Positions 34,593 through 42,427 of a stretch of 64,000 nt of DNA are shown here, in pieces. The stretch is from CAZHNW01 sp942491575 (lineage in GTDB: Bacteria; Spirochaetota; UBA4802; UBA5550), in assembly GCA_942491575.1 (NCBI GenBank), contig CALOBT010000025.1, forward strand, positions 1,426,001 to 1,490,000. Reading direction: 5' to 3'. The position numbers were made by a program, and so were the translations under genes. How positions within the stretch are numbered: the first letter of the stretch is position 1; each line of letters starts with the position of its first letter. The notes under the pieces were generated by a model, which was given only the letters and a program-made list of their open reading frames with translations, was not told the DNA's origin and searched no databases.

Positions 34593-35981
34593 TCACTTTT
34601 TATCCGCAGAGTGTTCTATTGCACCAACAGGACACTGAGAGAAACAGGATTTACAGAGAGTACAGTTTTTCACACTGCCTGGAAATGACTTTCCCTGATA
34701 AATGTTATAAACCCCGCGGGGACAGACAGTAATACAGATTCCGCAACCGATACAGACATCCTTCGAAACAATAATATCCGGCTTTATACTGGGTAACAAA
34801 TTATACTTCAAAAGAGGAGACCAGCCTGTAAATTCGTTGATAAGATAGCAGAATCCTACTCCCAGAGTAATAGAACTTTGCAGGGGTAAAAGATTATTTT
34901 CTATCATCCCTAAAATATAAAAACCCGCCCAGCCTGCCACAACACCACATACAATGGACCATACGAGCACATTTTGAATCGGCCGACATGGAAAAATAAT
35001 CCCATGAAACAAAGCAAGCAGATATATAATTGGTAAAAGAATAAAAAGATAAGCAGGATCAATAAAATTATAAATCAGCAAAAGCACCATTACAAGAATT
35101 GCCGGGGAACCAATAGACATTTCTATCCGCTGAGTCAAATTAAATGTCGCCAGGGGAAATCTGCTATTATCTTCTCCGTCCATATATTGAGAGAGTCTTT
35201 TACACGAATGTGGACCAAAAACTCCCCTGAAGCCGCTTCTTCGTTTTAATTCCTCAAGGGAAATCCCCGCCGCAATAAGCTGCGGGAAAATTAAACGCCG
35301 CGTCGAAACAACCTCAGACAGACCTGTTAATTCAATTGCCTCAACAACCTTTGCTGTACCGAAATGACCCGCAAGGGTTGAACACCATATGTTCACTCCC
35401 CTTGAGTCACAAACCAGCAACCAGGCAGGTTTCCTGCCGACTCCGTCCACCACACGTCTGACAGTCTCATCATAATTACCGGTAACAACAACAGGGTCAT
35501 TATTTTCCGCGCCATTTAAAGGATAGAGGCCAACCGGTACAGGGTACGGAAATAGTCTCAAAATTATTTCAGAGAATATTTTCAAATACATTTTCCTTTT
35601 ATAGGCTGGGGGAAGTTTTCTCCCCTCATCCAGTATAAATGTATTTTCATTTATTTTCCAGATATCTATAATAATCAAAAGAAGAATCAAGGCTGTCAGG
35701 CAACAACTTCCCCCTTCAGCAAACCCTGCGATTCCGGGTAGGGATACCGACAGAGAGTAAAACAAGCGGAGTGCAATACCGGATCCGATAATTATATTAA
35801 TAAACAGTATTTTGCGCTGAAGCAATCCCCTGGCCAGAACCAGATCAGTACCGAACCAGGCAATCCCGGCCCCAAAGAAAAATAATGCAGGAGCAGCGGG
35901 CTCACGGGAAAAAGAAATCATTTCCGCCATCACCACGCCGCGCACCACGGCTCCCGCAAGGACAAGAGTCCCCATAAACAT
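34593..35981 (-). CDS. Membrane corrinoid protein fused to ferredoxin (HgcA-HgcB-like)
   Basis: This 462-residue protein joins four parts. Residues 1-110 hold about three transmembrane helices. Residues 160-275 form a CFeSP/HgcA-type corrinoid domain: 'VTGNYDETVRRV', 'WLLVCDSRGVNIWC' with Cys200 at the cobalt-ligand position, 'GHFGTAKVVEAI', 'RRLIFPQLIAAGI' and 'GFRGVFGPHSCKRL'. Residues 290-385 hold further helices, and residues 410-451 a two-cluster ferredoxin (CIGCGICITVCP and CTLCKSCFSQCP). HgcA's cap helix is N-V/I-W-C-A-A-G-K; here the residues after the Cys are STLAGH, and the C-terminal vicinal Cys pair of HgcB is missing. Mercury methylation is therefore doubtful; a related corrinoid methyl or electron transfer is likelier. 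A run of nine Gs precedes the gene. Confidence 0.8.
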   Translation of the reverse strand: MFMGTLVLAGAVVRGVVMAEMISFSREPAAPALFFFGAGIAWFGTDLVLARGLLQRKILFINIIIGSGIALRLFYSLSVSLPGIAGFAEGGSCCLTALILLLIIIDIWKINENTFILDEGRKLPPAYKRKMYLKIFSEIILRLFPYPVPVGLYPLNGAENNDPVVVTGNYDETVRRVVDGVGRKPAWLLVCDSRGVNIWCSTLAGHFGTAKVVEAIELTGLSEVVSTRRLIFPQLIAAGISLEELKRRSGFRGVFGPHSCKRLSQYMDGEDNSRFPLATFNLTQRIEMSIGSPAILVMVLLLIYNFIDPAYLFILLPIIYLLALFHGIIFPCRPIQNVLVWSIVCGVVAGWAGFYILGMIENNLLPLQSSITLGVGFCYLINEFTGWSPLLKYNLLPSIKPDIIVSKDVCIGCGICITVCPRGVYNIYQGKSFPGSVKNCTLCKSCFSQCPVGAIEHSADKK

Positions 35982-36161
35982 GGAAACGGTTACTTTTATC
36001 AGAACTATACCCCCCCCCTCCTGTATCTCTGAAGTATTTAATTATTATATCAATTTTTTGCGAATTACAAATTAATTTCTTTAGAGATATCACCATAAAT
36101 GTATTGATAAATTCGCTCCTCAAATATTAATGTCCCTGAACTCAATAGAAGGAAAAAATCG

Positions 36162-37994
36162 ATGATTACCGCGGTAAACCTGAGCAAATCATTCGGGGCC
36201 AGGACCCTTTTTGAAAATGTCAACTTCAGCTTCAGTCCGGGAGAACGTATAGGTCTTGTGGGACGTAATGGAGACGGAAAAACCACACTGCTGCGCATCA
36301 TTACCGGCGAGGATCATGCCGACGATGGTGAAATTACCATCCCCAGGGATTATAAAATCGGATACGTCCAGCAGCACCTTGCCTTTACAAAGGATACTGT
36401 TCTGGAAGAGGGGGCGGAGGGACTGCCGGAACATGCAGAGGGAGAACACTGGCAGGTTGAAAAAATACTCTTTGGGCTGGGTTTTACCAGTGAAGACATG
36501 AAACGCAATCCCAATGAATTTTCCGGCGGTTACCAGGTGCGCCTCAATCTTGCGAAGGTTCTGGTTTCGGAACCGGACATGCTCCTTCTCGATGAACCGA
36601 CAAACTACCTTGATGTTATATCCATACGCTGGCTTTCCCGTTTTCTTAACAGCTGGAAGGGAGAACTCCTTCTGATAACCCACGACCGTTCATTCATGGA
36701 TAGTGCAGTTACACACATACTCGGCATCCATCGCCAGCGCATACGTAAAATGAAGGGAACAACTGAAAAATATTATGAACAGATAATCAAAGAAGAAGAA
36801 ATTCATGAAAAAACCCGCTTGAATGACGAGAAAAAACGAAAGGATGCCGAACAATTCATCAACCGGTTCCGCGCCAAGGCACGTCTCGCAGGAATGGTTC
36901 AATCCAGGGTAAAGGCATTGGAAAAACAGGAACAGCTCAGCAAACTGGAACATATCAGCTCCATGGAGTTCTCCTTTACCTTTAAGCCTTCCCCGGGGAA
37001 AAGCGCCCTTCACGCAAAAGATCTCTCCTTCGGCTATGAAAAGAACAAGCCACTCATAAAGGATTTGAGCTTCTCCATCGGTCGGCAGGACCGGATTTGT
37101 ATCATAGGTAAAAACGGCCGTGGGAAAACCACCCTGCTGCGCCTCCTGGCGGAGGAACTCTCTCCCGATACGGGAGAAATACTATCACATCCCGGAACGA
37201 AAAATACATATTATGCACAGACCAATACACTGCGCCTCAACAACAACAGCACCATTGAAGAGGAAATAATGAAGGCGGGATGCGAACGGCAGCGGGCCCG
37301 TGACATCAGTGGCGCAATGTTATTCGAAGGTGATGACGCCCTGAAAAAAATCGAAATCCTTTCCGGGGGGGAGAAGGCACGGGTATCCCTGGGAAAAGTT
37401 CTGGCACGGTCTGCGAACCTGCTGCTCCTTGACGAACCGACCAACCATCTCGATATGGAATCATGCGATGCCTTTCTCTCCGCCATCGATAACTTCGAAG
37501 GCGCGGCGGTAATTGTCACACACAATGAGATGTTTCTTCACATGCTGGCGAACCGCTTCATTGTTTTCCAGAGTGACGGTGTTCACCTGTTTGAAGGAAC
37601 CTATCACAGCTTTCTGGAAAAAATAGGCTGGGAGGAGGAAGAGGCTGGAGCTTCCCCGAAAGAGGACGATGAGAAAAAAAACCAGAGTAAAAAAGAAAAC
37701 AGAAAAATCCGTGCCGAAATAGTCAGCCGCCGCAGTGCGGAATTGAAGCCCCTGGAAAAAAGAAATACCGAATTAGAAACTGAACTGGAAACACTGGAAA
37801 AAGAACTTGGCGAATTAAATGACAGCCTTATCGCCGCCTCTGCATCGGGGGAAGGAAACAATATATCGGAACTTTCAATAAATCTTCATAAAATCCAGTC
37901 TCAGATTGATTCCCTCTATGAAGAATATGAAAAAATAACCACTGAAATAGAAAATAAATCAGAAGAGTTTGATCGCCAGCTGGAAGGGCTTTAG
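36162..37994 (+). CDS. ABC-F family ATPase (Uup/YheS-like)
   Basis: A 610-residue protein with two ABC domains and no membrane segment. ABC1 has Walker A 'GRNGDGKTTLL', signature 'FSGGYQVRL' and Walker B 'LLLDEPTNYLD'. The linker (about 230-275) is charged and helical like the ABC-F P-site tRNA-interaction motif. ABC2 has 'GKNGRGKTTLL', 'LSGGEKARV' and 'LLLDEPTNHLD'. A C-terminal coiled coil (about 520-610) resembles the Uup/YheS extension. ABC-F proteins act on ribosomes, resolving stalls or protecting against antibiotics. GAAGGA precedes the ATG. The stop overlaps that of the convergent MerR gene by 3 bp. Confidence 0.93.
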   Translation: MITAVNLSKSFGARTLFENVNFSFSPGERIGLVGRNGDGKTTLLRIITGEDHADDGEITIPRDYKIGYVQQHLAFTKDTVLEEGAEGLPEHAEGEHWQVEKILFGLGFTSEDMKRNPNEFSGGYQVRLNLAKVLVSEPDMLLLDEPTNYLDVISIRWLSRFLNSWKGELLLITHDRSFMDSAVTHILGIHRQRIRKMKGTTEKYYEQIIKEEEIHEKTRLNDEKKRKDAEQFINRFRAKARLAGMVQSRVKALEKQEQLSKLEHISSMEFSFTFKPSPGKSALHAKDLSFGYEKNKPLIKDLSFSIGRQDRICIIGKNGRGKTTLLRLLAEELSPDTGEILSHPGTKNTYYAQTNTLRLNNNSTIEEEIMKAGCERQRARDISGAMLFEGDDALKKIEILSGGEKARVSLGKVLARSANLLLLDEPTNHLDMESCDAFLSAIDNFEGAAVIVTHNEMFLHMLANRFIVFQSDGVHLFEGTYHSFLEKIGWEEEEAGASPKEDDEKKNQSKKENRKIRAEIVSRRSAELKPLEKRNTELETELETLEKELGELNDSLIAASASGEGNNISELSINLHKIQSQIDSLYEEYEKITTEIENKSEEFDRQLEGL

Positions 37995-38401
37995 ACCGGA
38001 TCCTCTCCATTTTTAATTGCATCGAGTTTTGCATGTATCCTGTCCTGATACTCTACTATCTCGTTGCGCAGAATGTTTAAGTCCGCAATACGGTCATCCA
38101 GTTTCAGAAGGTGCCCCCCGAGAAGCTCCAGCAGCCGTGAAAGAACTATTTCATTAGATTTCTGAATCGACCACATCGCTTCCAGTTCCTGCATTTCCGT
38201 CAGGGTAAGCCCCAGTATTTTCAGGCGCTTAATCAGTTTCAGGCGCCGCAGGTCATCTCCGGTATAAACGCGTTTTCCACCTTCGATGCGTCGCACCGAA
38301 TTGAGCAGTCCTATCTCTTCATAGTAGCGGACCGTCCGCTGACTCATTTCAAGTTGTTTCGCGATCTGTCCTATGGAAATATAAGCTTCCTGTTCTTCCA
38401 T
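37991..38401 (-). CDS. MerR-family transcriptional regulator
   Basis: A 136-residue protein with an N-terminal MerR winged helix ('YISIGQIAKQLEMSQRTVRYYEEIGLL', then 'GKRVYTGDDLRRLKLIKRLKILGLTLTEM') and a C-terminal dimerisation coiled coil. No Cys is present, so it is not a metal or redox sensor of the MerR/SoxR type. It resembles regulators placed beside acyl-CoA metabolism genes, and the acyl-CoA ligase lies just upstream on the same strand, separated by a terminator. Regulation of that ligase is an inference. Confidence 0.88.
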   Translation of the reverse strand: MEEQEAYISIGQIAKQLEMSQRTVRYYEEIGLLNSVRRIEGGKRVYTGDDLRRLKLIKRLKILGLTLTEMQELEAMWSIQKSNEIVLSRLLELLGGHLLKLDDRIADLNILRNEIVEYQDRIHAKLDAIKNGEDPV

Positions 38402-38500
38402 TTAAAACTCCCGGGAATAATTCTACAGGCAGAAACAAGCTTCCCCCTGTTAAATCCTCGTATTTCAGTCACTACACCAGCTAACTCCCCGATAGGCAAG

Positions 38501-38533
38501 AAAAAAAAGGCGGAACCGTATTCACGGACCGCC
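38501..38533 (-). terminator. Rho-independent terminator of the acyl-CoA ligase gene
   Basis: On the minus strand a GC-rich stem (GGCGG-TCCGT, loop GAAT, ACGG-TTCCGCC) at 38533-38509 is followed directly by eight T residues. It lies 70 bp after the ligase stop and before the MerR gene, giving each its own transcript. Confidence 0.88.
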
Positions 38534-38602
38534 ATTATGAAAAAAGGTAAGCGCAATATAATTAAATACAGGCAGACATCTTTTGAACTGCCCGTATCTA
38601 AA

Positions 38603-40249
38603 TTAACTACATAAACTCAGTTTAGCCTGAAACTGCTCCCGCAGTTTAAACTTCTGTATCTTTCCACTTGCCGTCATGGGATATTCCTGAACAAATTCCC
38701 AGTATTTCGGTATCTTATGCCTTGCGATCTTCCCGTTACAGAAATCGACAAATTCGGAGTCCGTTGCATTTTCACCCTCTTTCAGCTGAATCGCAGCCAG
38801 GACCTGCTCGCCGTATTTCTGATCGGGAATCCCCACCACCTGCACATCATTGACTTTCGGATGCTGGTAAAGAAACTCTTCAATCTCTCGTGGATAAATA
38901 TTTTCACCCCCTCGGATAATCATATCCTTAATGCGGCCGGTAACCTTGAAATAACCGTTTTCATCCAGTTCTCCCAGGTCTCCGGTATGAAGCCAGCCAT
39001 GGTCATCAATGGCATTTGCAGTTGCTTCATCCATTTTATAATAGCCTTCCATGATACATTCACTTCGGGTAACAATCTCTCCCTGCGTATTGGGGGGAAG
39101 TTCCTCTCCCGTCTCCGTATCGATAATCATTCCCTCAATATCAGGCAGCAGTCGCCCCACCGTGGAGACACGCAGCTCAACGGGATCATCGCGGCGAGTC
39201 ATAGTCATTACCGGTGAGCATTCAGTCTGGCCAAAGGCAATGACAACTTCCTCGCAATACATCTTTGTCCTTACCTGGTTCATCACTTCAACGGGACAGG
39301 GGGCCCCCGCCATAATTCCCGTCCTGAGGGAAGACATGTCATATTTCTCAAAATCGGGATGGCTCAATTTCGCAATAAACATCGTGGGGACACCGTTTAC
39401 TGCTGTACACTTTTCTGAATCAATGGCCTTCAGGGCAAGCTCCGGCTCAAAAAAATCTAAAACCACCATGGTTGATCCATGATAAACAGAATTAAGGGTG
39501 GACATGACGCAGCCGAAACAGTGGAAAAGCGGCACCTGGATAAGCAGGCGGTCCCTCTCGGTGAGTCCCATCACATCACCCACCATGCGCGCATTGTTTA
39601 CAATATTGTAATGGGTCAGCTGAACCCCCTTAGGGAATCCCGTAGTACCCGAGGTGTACTGCATGTTGATGACATCATCCGTATTGAGAGTCGCCTCCCG
39701 GGCTTTAAGGTCACTGTCGGAAACACCACCGGCGAGTTTTATAATTTCATCAAAATTATACATGCCGGGGGTATCCTTTCGATGCCCTGCAAAAATAACA
39801 TTTTTCAAAAGGGGAACATTTTCAGAGGAAGTCTCTCCCGGAGGGGAAGTATCGAGACCTTCAATTACATCCCGGGCAATTTCATAGAAGCTGGTGTCAC
39901 GGTACTCTTCCATCAGCACCAGGGTAGTTGAATCCGACTGCTTGAGAATATACTCCAGCTCATGGGATTTGTAATTAGTATTTACCGTCACAAGAACACC
40001 GCCAATCATTGCCAGGCCGAATTGCATGTAGACCCATTCCGGTATATTGGAGGTCCAGACACTGACATGTTCATCTTTTTCAATTCCCAGTGCCAGAAAT
40101 CCCTTTGCAACGGTGCGGCACATTTCATAGAATTCCCGGTAATTCTGGCGAACGCCGAATTCCGGATAAACCAGTGCCTCATGATCAGGAAGCCGGTCTA
40201 CGGTATCTTTTAAAATTTCTCCGATTGTTTTTTTTACGAAGGCTGACAT
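38603..40249 (-). CDS. Fatty-acyl-CoA synthetase (AMP-forming)
   Basis: A 548-residue member of the ANL adenylating superfamily. P-loop motif A3 is 'YTSGTTGFPKG', A5 'AFGQTECSP', A7 'HGWLHTGDLGELDENG', A8 'GRIKDMIIRGGENIYP', and the catalytic lysine is in 'TASGKIQKFKL'. The sequence type matches the medium/long-chain FadD and methylmalonyl-CoA-ligase-like group. It activates a fatty or organic acid to the CoA thioester. AAAGGAG lies seven bases before the ATG. A strong palindromic site upstream (40276-40318) suggests repression by a fatty-acid-responsive regulator. Confidence 0.93.
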   Translation of the reverse strand: MSAFVKKTIGEILKDTVDRLPDHEALVYPEFGVRQNYREFYEMCRTVAKGFLALGIEKDEHVSVWTSNIPEWVYMQFGLAMIGGVLVTVNTNYKSHELEYILKQSDSTTLVLMEEYRDTSFYEIARDVIEGLDTSPPGETSSENVPLLKNVIFAGHRKDTPGMYNFDEIIKLAGGVSDSDLKAREATLNTDDVINMQYTSGTTGFPKGVQLTHYNIVNNARMVGDVMGLTERDRLLIQVPLFHCFGCVMSTLNSVYHGSTMVVLDFFEPELALKAIDSEKCTAVNGVPTMFIAKLSHPDFEKYDMSSLRTGIMAGAPCPVEVMNQVRTKMYCEEVVIAFGQTECSPVMTMTRRDDPVELRVSTVGRLLPDIEGMIIDTETGEELPPNTQGEIVTRSECIMEGYYKMDEATANAIDDHGWLHTGDLGELDENGYFKVTGRIKDMIIRGGENIYPREIEEFLYQHPKVNDVQVVGIPDQKYGEQVLAAIQLKEGENATDSEFVDFCNGKIARHKIPKYWEFVQEYPMTASGKIQKFKLREQFQAKLSLCS

Positions 40250-40275
40250 GATTCAACTCCTTTAATTAGTTTTAC

Positions 40276-40318
40276 CCAGTTAACGTGAAATGGCATTACA
40301 TCACTTTACGTTAACTGG
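40276..40318. promoter_or_regulatory. Inverted repeat upstream of the acyl-CoA ligase, probable operator
   Basis: Perfect 11-bp arms CCAGTTAACGT (40276-40286) and ACGTTAACTGG (40308-40318) are separated by 21 bp, 27 bp upstream of the start codon. Each arm contains GTTAAC, itself a palindrome. The design (two half-sites about three helical turns apart, centre to centre) is usual for TetR/FadR-like control. The binding protein is unknown; the MerR gene downstream is one candidate. Confidence 0.6.
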
Positions 40319-40939
40319 CAAAGTTGAACACCATACCGGTCAAGTGTCAACAAAAATTGACCCTCTGCAGTTATAAAACATAAAAATACTGAAAATTTCC
40401 ACATAAAACTGGACATTTGGCCAATTTTTTCGCATTTATACTGTAAATTTAATAACTTCCTTCTCAAGAAAAAACAAATAACATGTTTAAATTTTCATAA
40501 ACTTCAATTCTGATTTATTCGACTTTTTAATCCCTTTAGATTAAGGCTGGAAAATACAAACAGAACGCCCGACCTTCTTCTTCCTTATTTCCCTTCTGAT
40601 CTTTTATGGTTATACAGCCTGAAACTGACTTAATGAAAAGGCGCAAACCTGATCGATGATCCGAACAAAACATCACAGGAACCGAATAAGCTTCTCTGCA
40701 CAGCAGGCCTCAAATGATAAATTGTATAAATCGATTTCTGCGATCAGTGAGTTTTCACAAAAGACTCCCCGGAATTCATAAATGGTAAAGAATACGGCAC
40801 GGGGGATGAACCAGCAGGCTGTCCAGTTCATTGAACAGATCGCGGCTTTCAAGAATTAGCCCAACAGTAAGCCAGGTCTTGAATATCCCGATTCGAGATA
40901 TTTAAGACCGGCGATTGATACTAAATTTTTTTTCAGTAA
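40319..40939. other. Long intergenic region with a terminal hairpin
   Basis: About 620 bp without a convincing gene. The only clear structure is a hairpin at 40871-40911 (stem GGTCTTGAATATC with GATATTTAAGACC), which lies just beyond the stop of the minus-strand lipoprotein gene and may end its transcript, although no T-run follows on that strand. The rest should contain the ligase promoter. Confidence 0.45.
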
Positions 40940-41428
40940 TCATGGACAATAATCTACAGTAAAATTTCCATTCACATAGTTATTACCATCGAAATCAAGA
41001 TCAACCTTTCCGGTAACTTCATTATTGGTCATTGTGTCAATGGAAGTGATCTCGATTGCCCCTCCGCTGGTAACTATCTTATTGCTGCTGCCATCATAAA
41101 TAGTTGCGGTCTGGCTGGAAGAAATTTCGTATACACCCACCTGTGCCGGTACACTGAATAGTATCACTTCATTTGCACCTGTAAATGCCAGCAGCCCGCA
41201 GGGATCACCACCTGCAGGATCAATACCGTACAAGTCGATAGAAACTTTAGTGTTATCACTAAGTGATTCTTCCGCCAGCCCCGAAACGTATGTCCATACG
41301 GTACCGGCAATTTCACCCTGGGCATCCTGATCGGTGAAACTGTATCCTCCACCTCCACTGTCACCGAAACATCCGGTACATACCAGAATTGTTAACCCGA
41401 TAAAAACACCTGAACAACTCAGCTTCAT
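40940..41428 (-). CDS. Small lipoprotein of unknown function (paralogue of its upstream neighbour)
   Basis: A 162-residue protein starting at the second of two adjacent ATGs behind AGGAGGAG. The lipobox 'LVCTGC' is followed by a Gly-rich linker ('DSGGGGYS'). The mature part is beta-rich with Asp/Asn/Thr/Gly turns ('IDLYGIDPAGGDPCG', 'VDLDFDGNNYVNGNFTV') and two further Cys that may form a disulfide. No family recognised. The C-terminal 'D-x-x-F/L-D-x-G-N-N...V-x-G-x-F' pattern recurs in the next upstream gene, so the two are probably paralogues in one operon. Confidence 0.72.
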   Translation of the reverse strand: MKLSCSGVFIGLTILVCTGCFGDSGGGGYSFTDQDAQGEIAGTVWTYVSGLAEESLSDNTKVSIDLYGIDPAGGDPCGLLAFTGANEVILFSVPAQVGVYEISSSQTATIYDGSSNKIVTSGGAIEITSIDTMTNNEVTGKVDLDFDGNNYVNGNFTVDYCP

Positions 41429-41532
41429 CATCTCCTCCTAAGATACTTCCCAATAAACCAAATAACAATAACCTCTCAAACCAATACAATCAACTTTCAA
41501 AACAATCTAAAAAAAGAAAAGACCAAATTAAA

Positions 41533-42039
41533 TCAGCCCCCTCCACCTGTAAGATCCAATGCCAGCGCCTTGAATGTTCCCTGCACTACAGTATTATTTC
41601 CATCGTCCAAAGTCAGAGTAAAACTTCCCTCCACAGCAGTTCCAAAAGAAGTAACTACAACACTGCTGGTAGTTACCGTATATTTAGTACCGCTCATTTT
41701 CACATAAGTACTTGAAGTATCCACCGAAAATGTTCCGGCGGCTATCCCATCAAAGGCGATCTGCACAAAGTCATCCAGACTGGCAAAAAGACCACCAACT
41801 GATTCCGACAAATAATTAGAAAAATCTGTACCAGTATCCAAAGCAACAAGTGAACTTGTTGAGGTAAACATAACAACAGGAACATTCCCTCCATCGGTGA
41901 AACCTTTATCATAAACTACACCTTGAGCTCCCCCGGCTACATTGAAAGTCACATGATAATCGCTGCCTCCGCCGCCTCCACCATCACAGGCAGCAAGTAC
42001 CAGAAAGCAAGACATTAAAAAAACAATAACTATACGCAT
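41533..42039 (-). CDS. Small poly-Gly-linker lipoprotein of unknown function
   Basis: I start it at ATG 42039 because GGAGG lies seven bases upstream; the longer frame to 42171 has no signal peptide at its start. The protein (168 residues) has the signal 'IVIVFLMSCFLVLAAC', a six-Gly run right after the lipid Cys, and a Thr/Ser/Val-rich beta domain. It ends with 'LTLDDGNNTVVQGTFKALALDLTGGGG'. It shares the lipobox/poly-Gly/beta layout and the C-terminal motif with the lipoprotein 105 bp downstream. Function unknown. Confidence 0.72.
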   Translation of the reverse strand: MRIVIVFLMSCFLVLAACDGGGGGGSDYHVTFNVAGGAQGVVYDKGFTDGGNVPVVMFTSTSSLVALDTGTDFSNYLSESVGGLFASLDDFVQIAFDGIAAGTFSVDTSSTYVKMSGTKYTVTTSSVVVTSFGTAVEGSFTLTLDDGNNTVVQGTFKALALDLTGGGG

Positions 42040-42427
42040 AGATTTGCCTCCAACATATTTACCTGAAAAAAATTCAGGTGCATCCCTGGTTTTTTTCTTA
42101 CATGGATTGTAGCAGAGTGACAAAGAAGTTTGCAATAGGAAGAAATACTGATTTGGGAGTAACAAAATCAATCACAAACATATGTTATGCGCAAAGCCAG
42201 TCATGTGTAAAAATGGCCTTATTTATTAATGACTGACGAATCTTATCATATAAATTTGGTTGTTAAAATTGCTTGAATTAAGATTTCAAAAGAATACACC
42301 CAAAATGCGAGGAAAGACTCCGAGCGTCGCGACCGCCATTCTTTGCCCCTTTTGTGGCGAGACAAAAGGGGCAATCTCCTTTAAGGGATCAAGGTAGTTA
42401 TAATGGGAGTATACCCGTTTTAAAACA
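42040..42427. other. Intergenic region with a strong hairpin (possible dispersed repeat)
   Basis: No gene is supported here. Most of it is AT-rich. The left half should hold the lipoprotein promoter. Near the right end is the hairpin at 42343-42374 listed separately. Confidence 0.45.
42343..42374. repeat. Perfect 13-bp hairpin, possible dispersed repeat or terminator
   Basis: Arms TTGCCCCTTTTGT (42343-42355) and ACAAAAGGGGCAA (42362-42374) surround a 6-base loop. The surrounding context (CGAGCGTCGCGACCGCC before the left arm) resembles intergenic repeat sequences I associate with dispersed elements. On the minus strand it lies 54 bp after the ADP-forming synthetase stop, where it could also help end transcription. 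Confidence 0.5.

Noticed and set aside
34593..35981. Calling the gene hgcA or predicting mercury methylation
   Set aside because: The cap helix differs from N-V/I-W-C-A-A-G-K and the terminal Cys pair of HgcB is missing, so a functional claim is not justified.
35902..36123. 73-codon frame crossing the G9 run upstream of the corrinoid/ferredoxin gene
   Set aside because: After the run it reads out of phase with the real gene and has no coding character; kept only as part of the slippage consideration.
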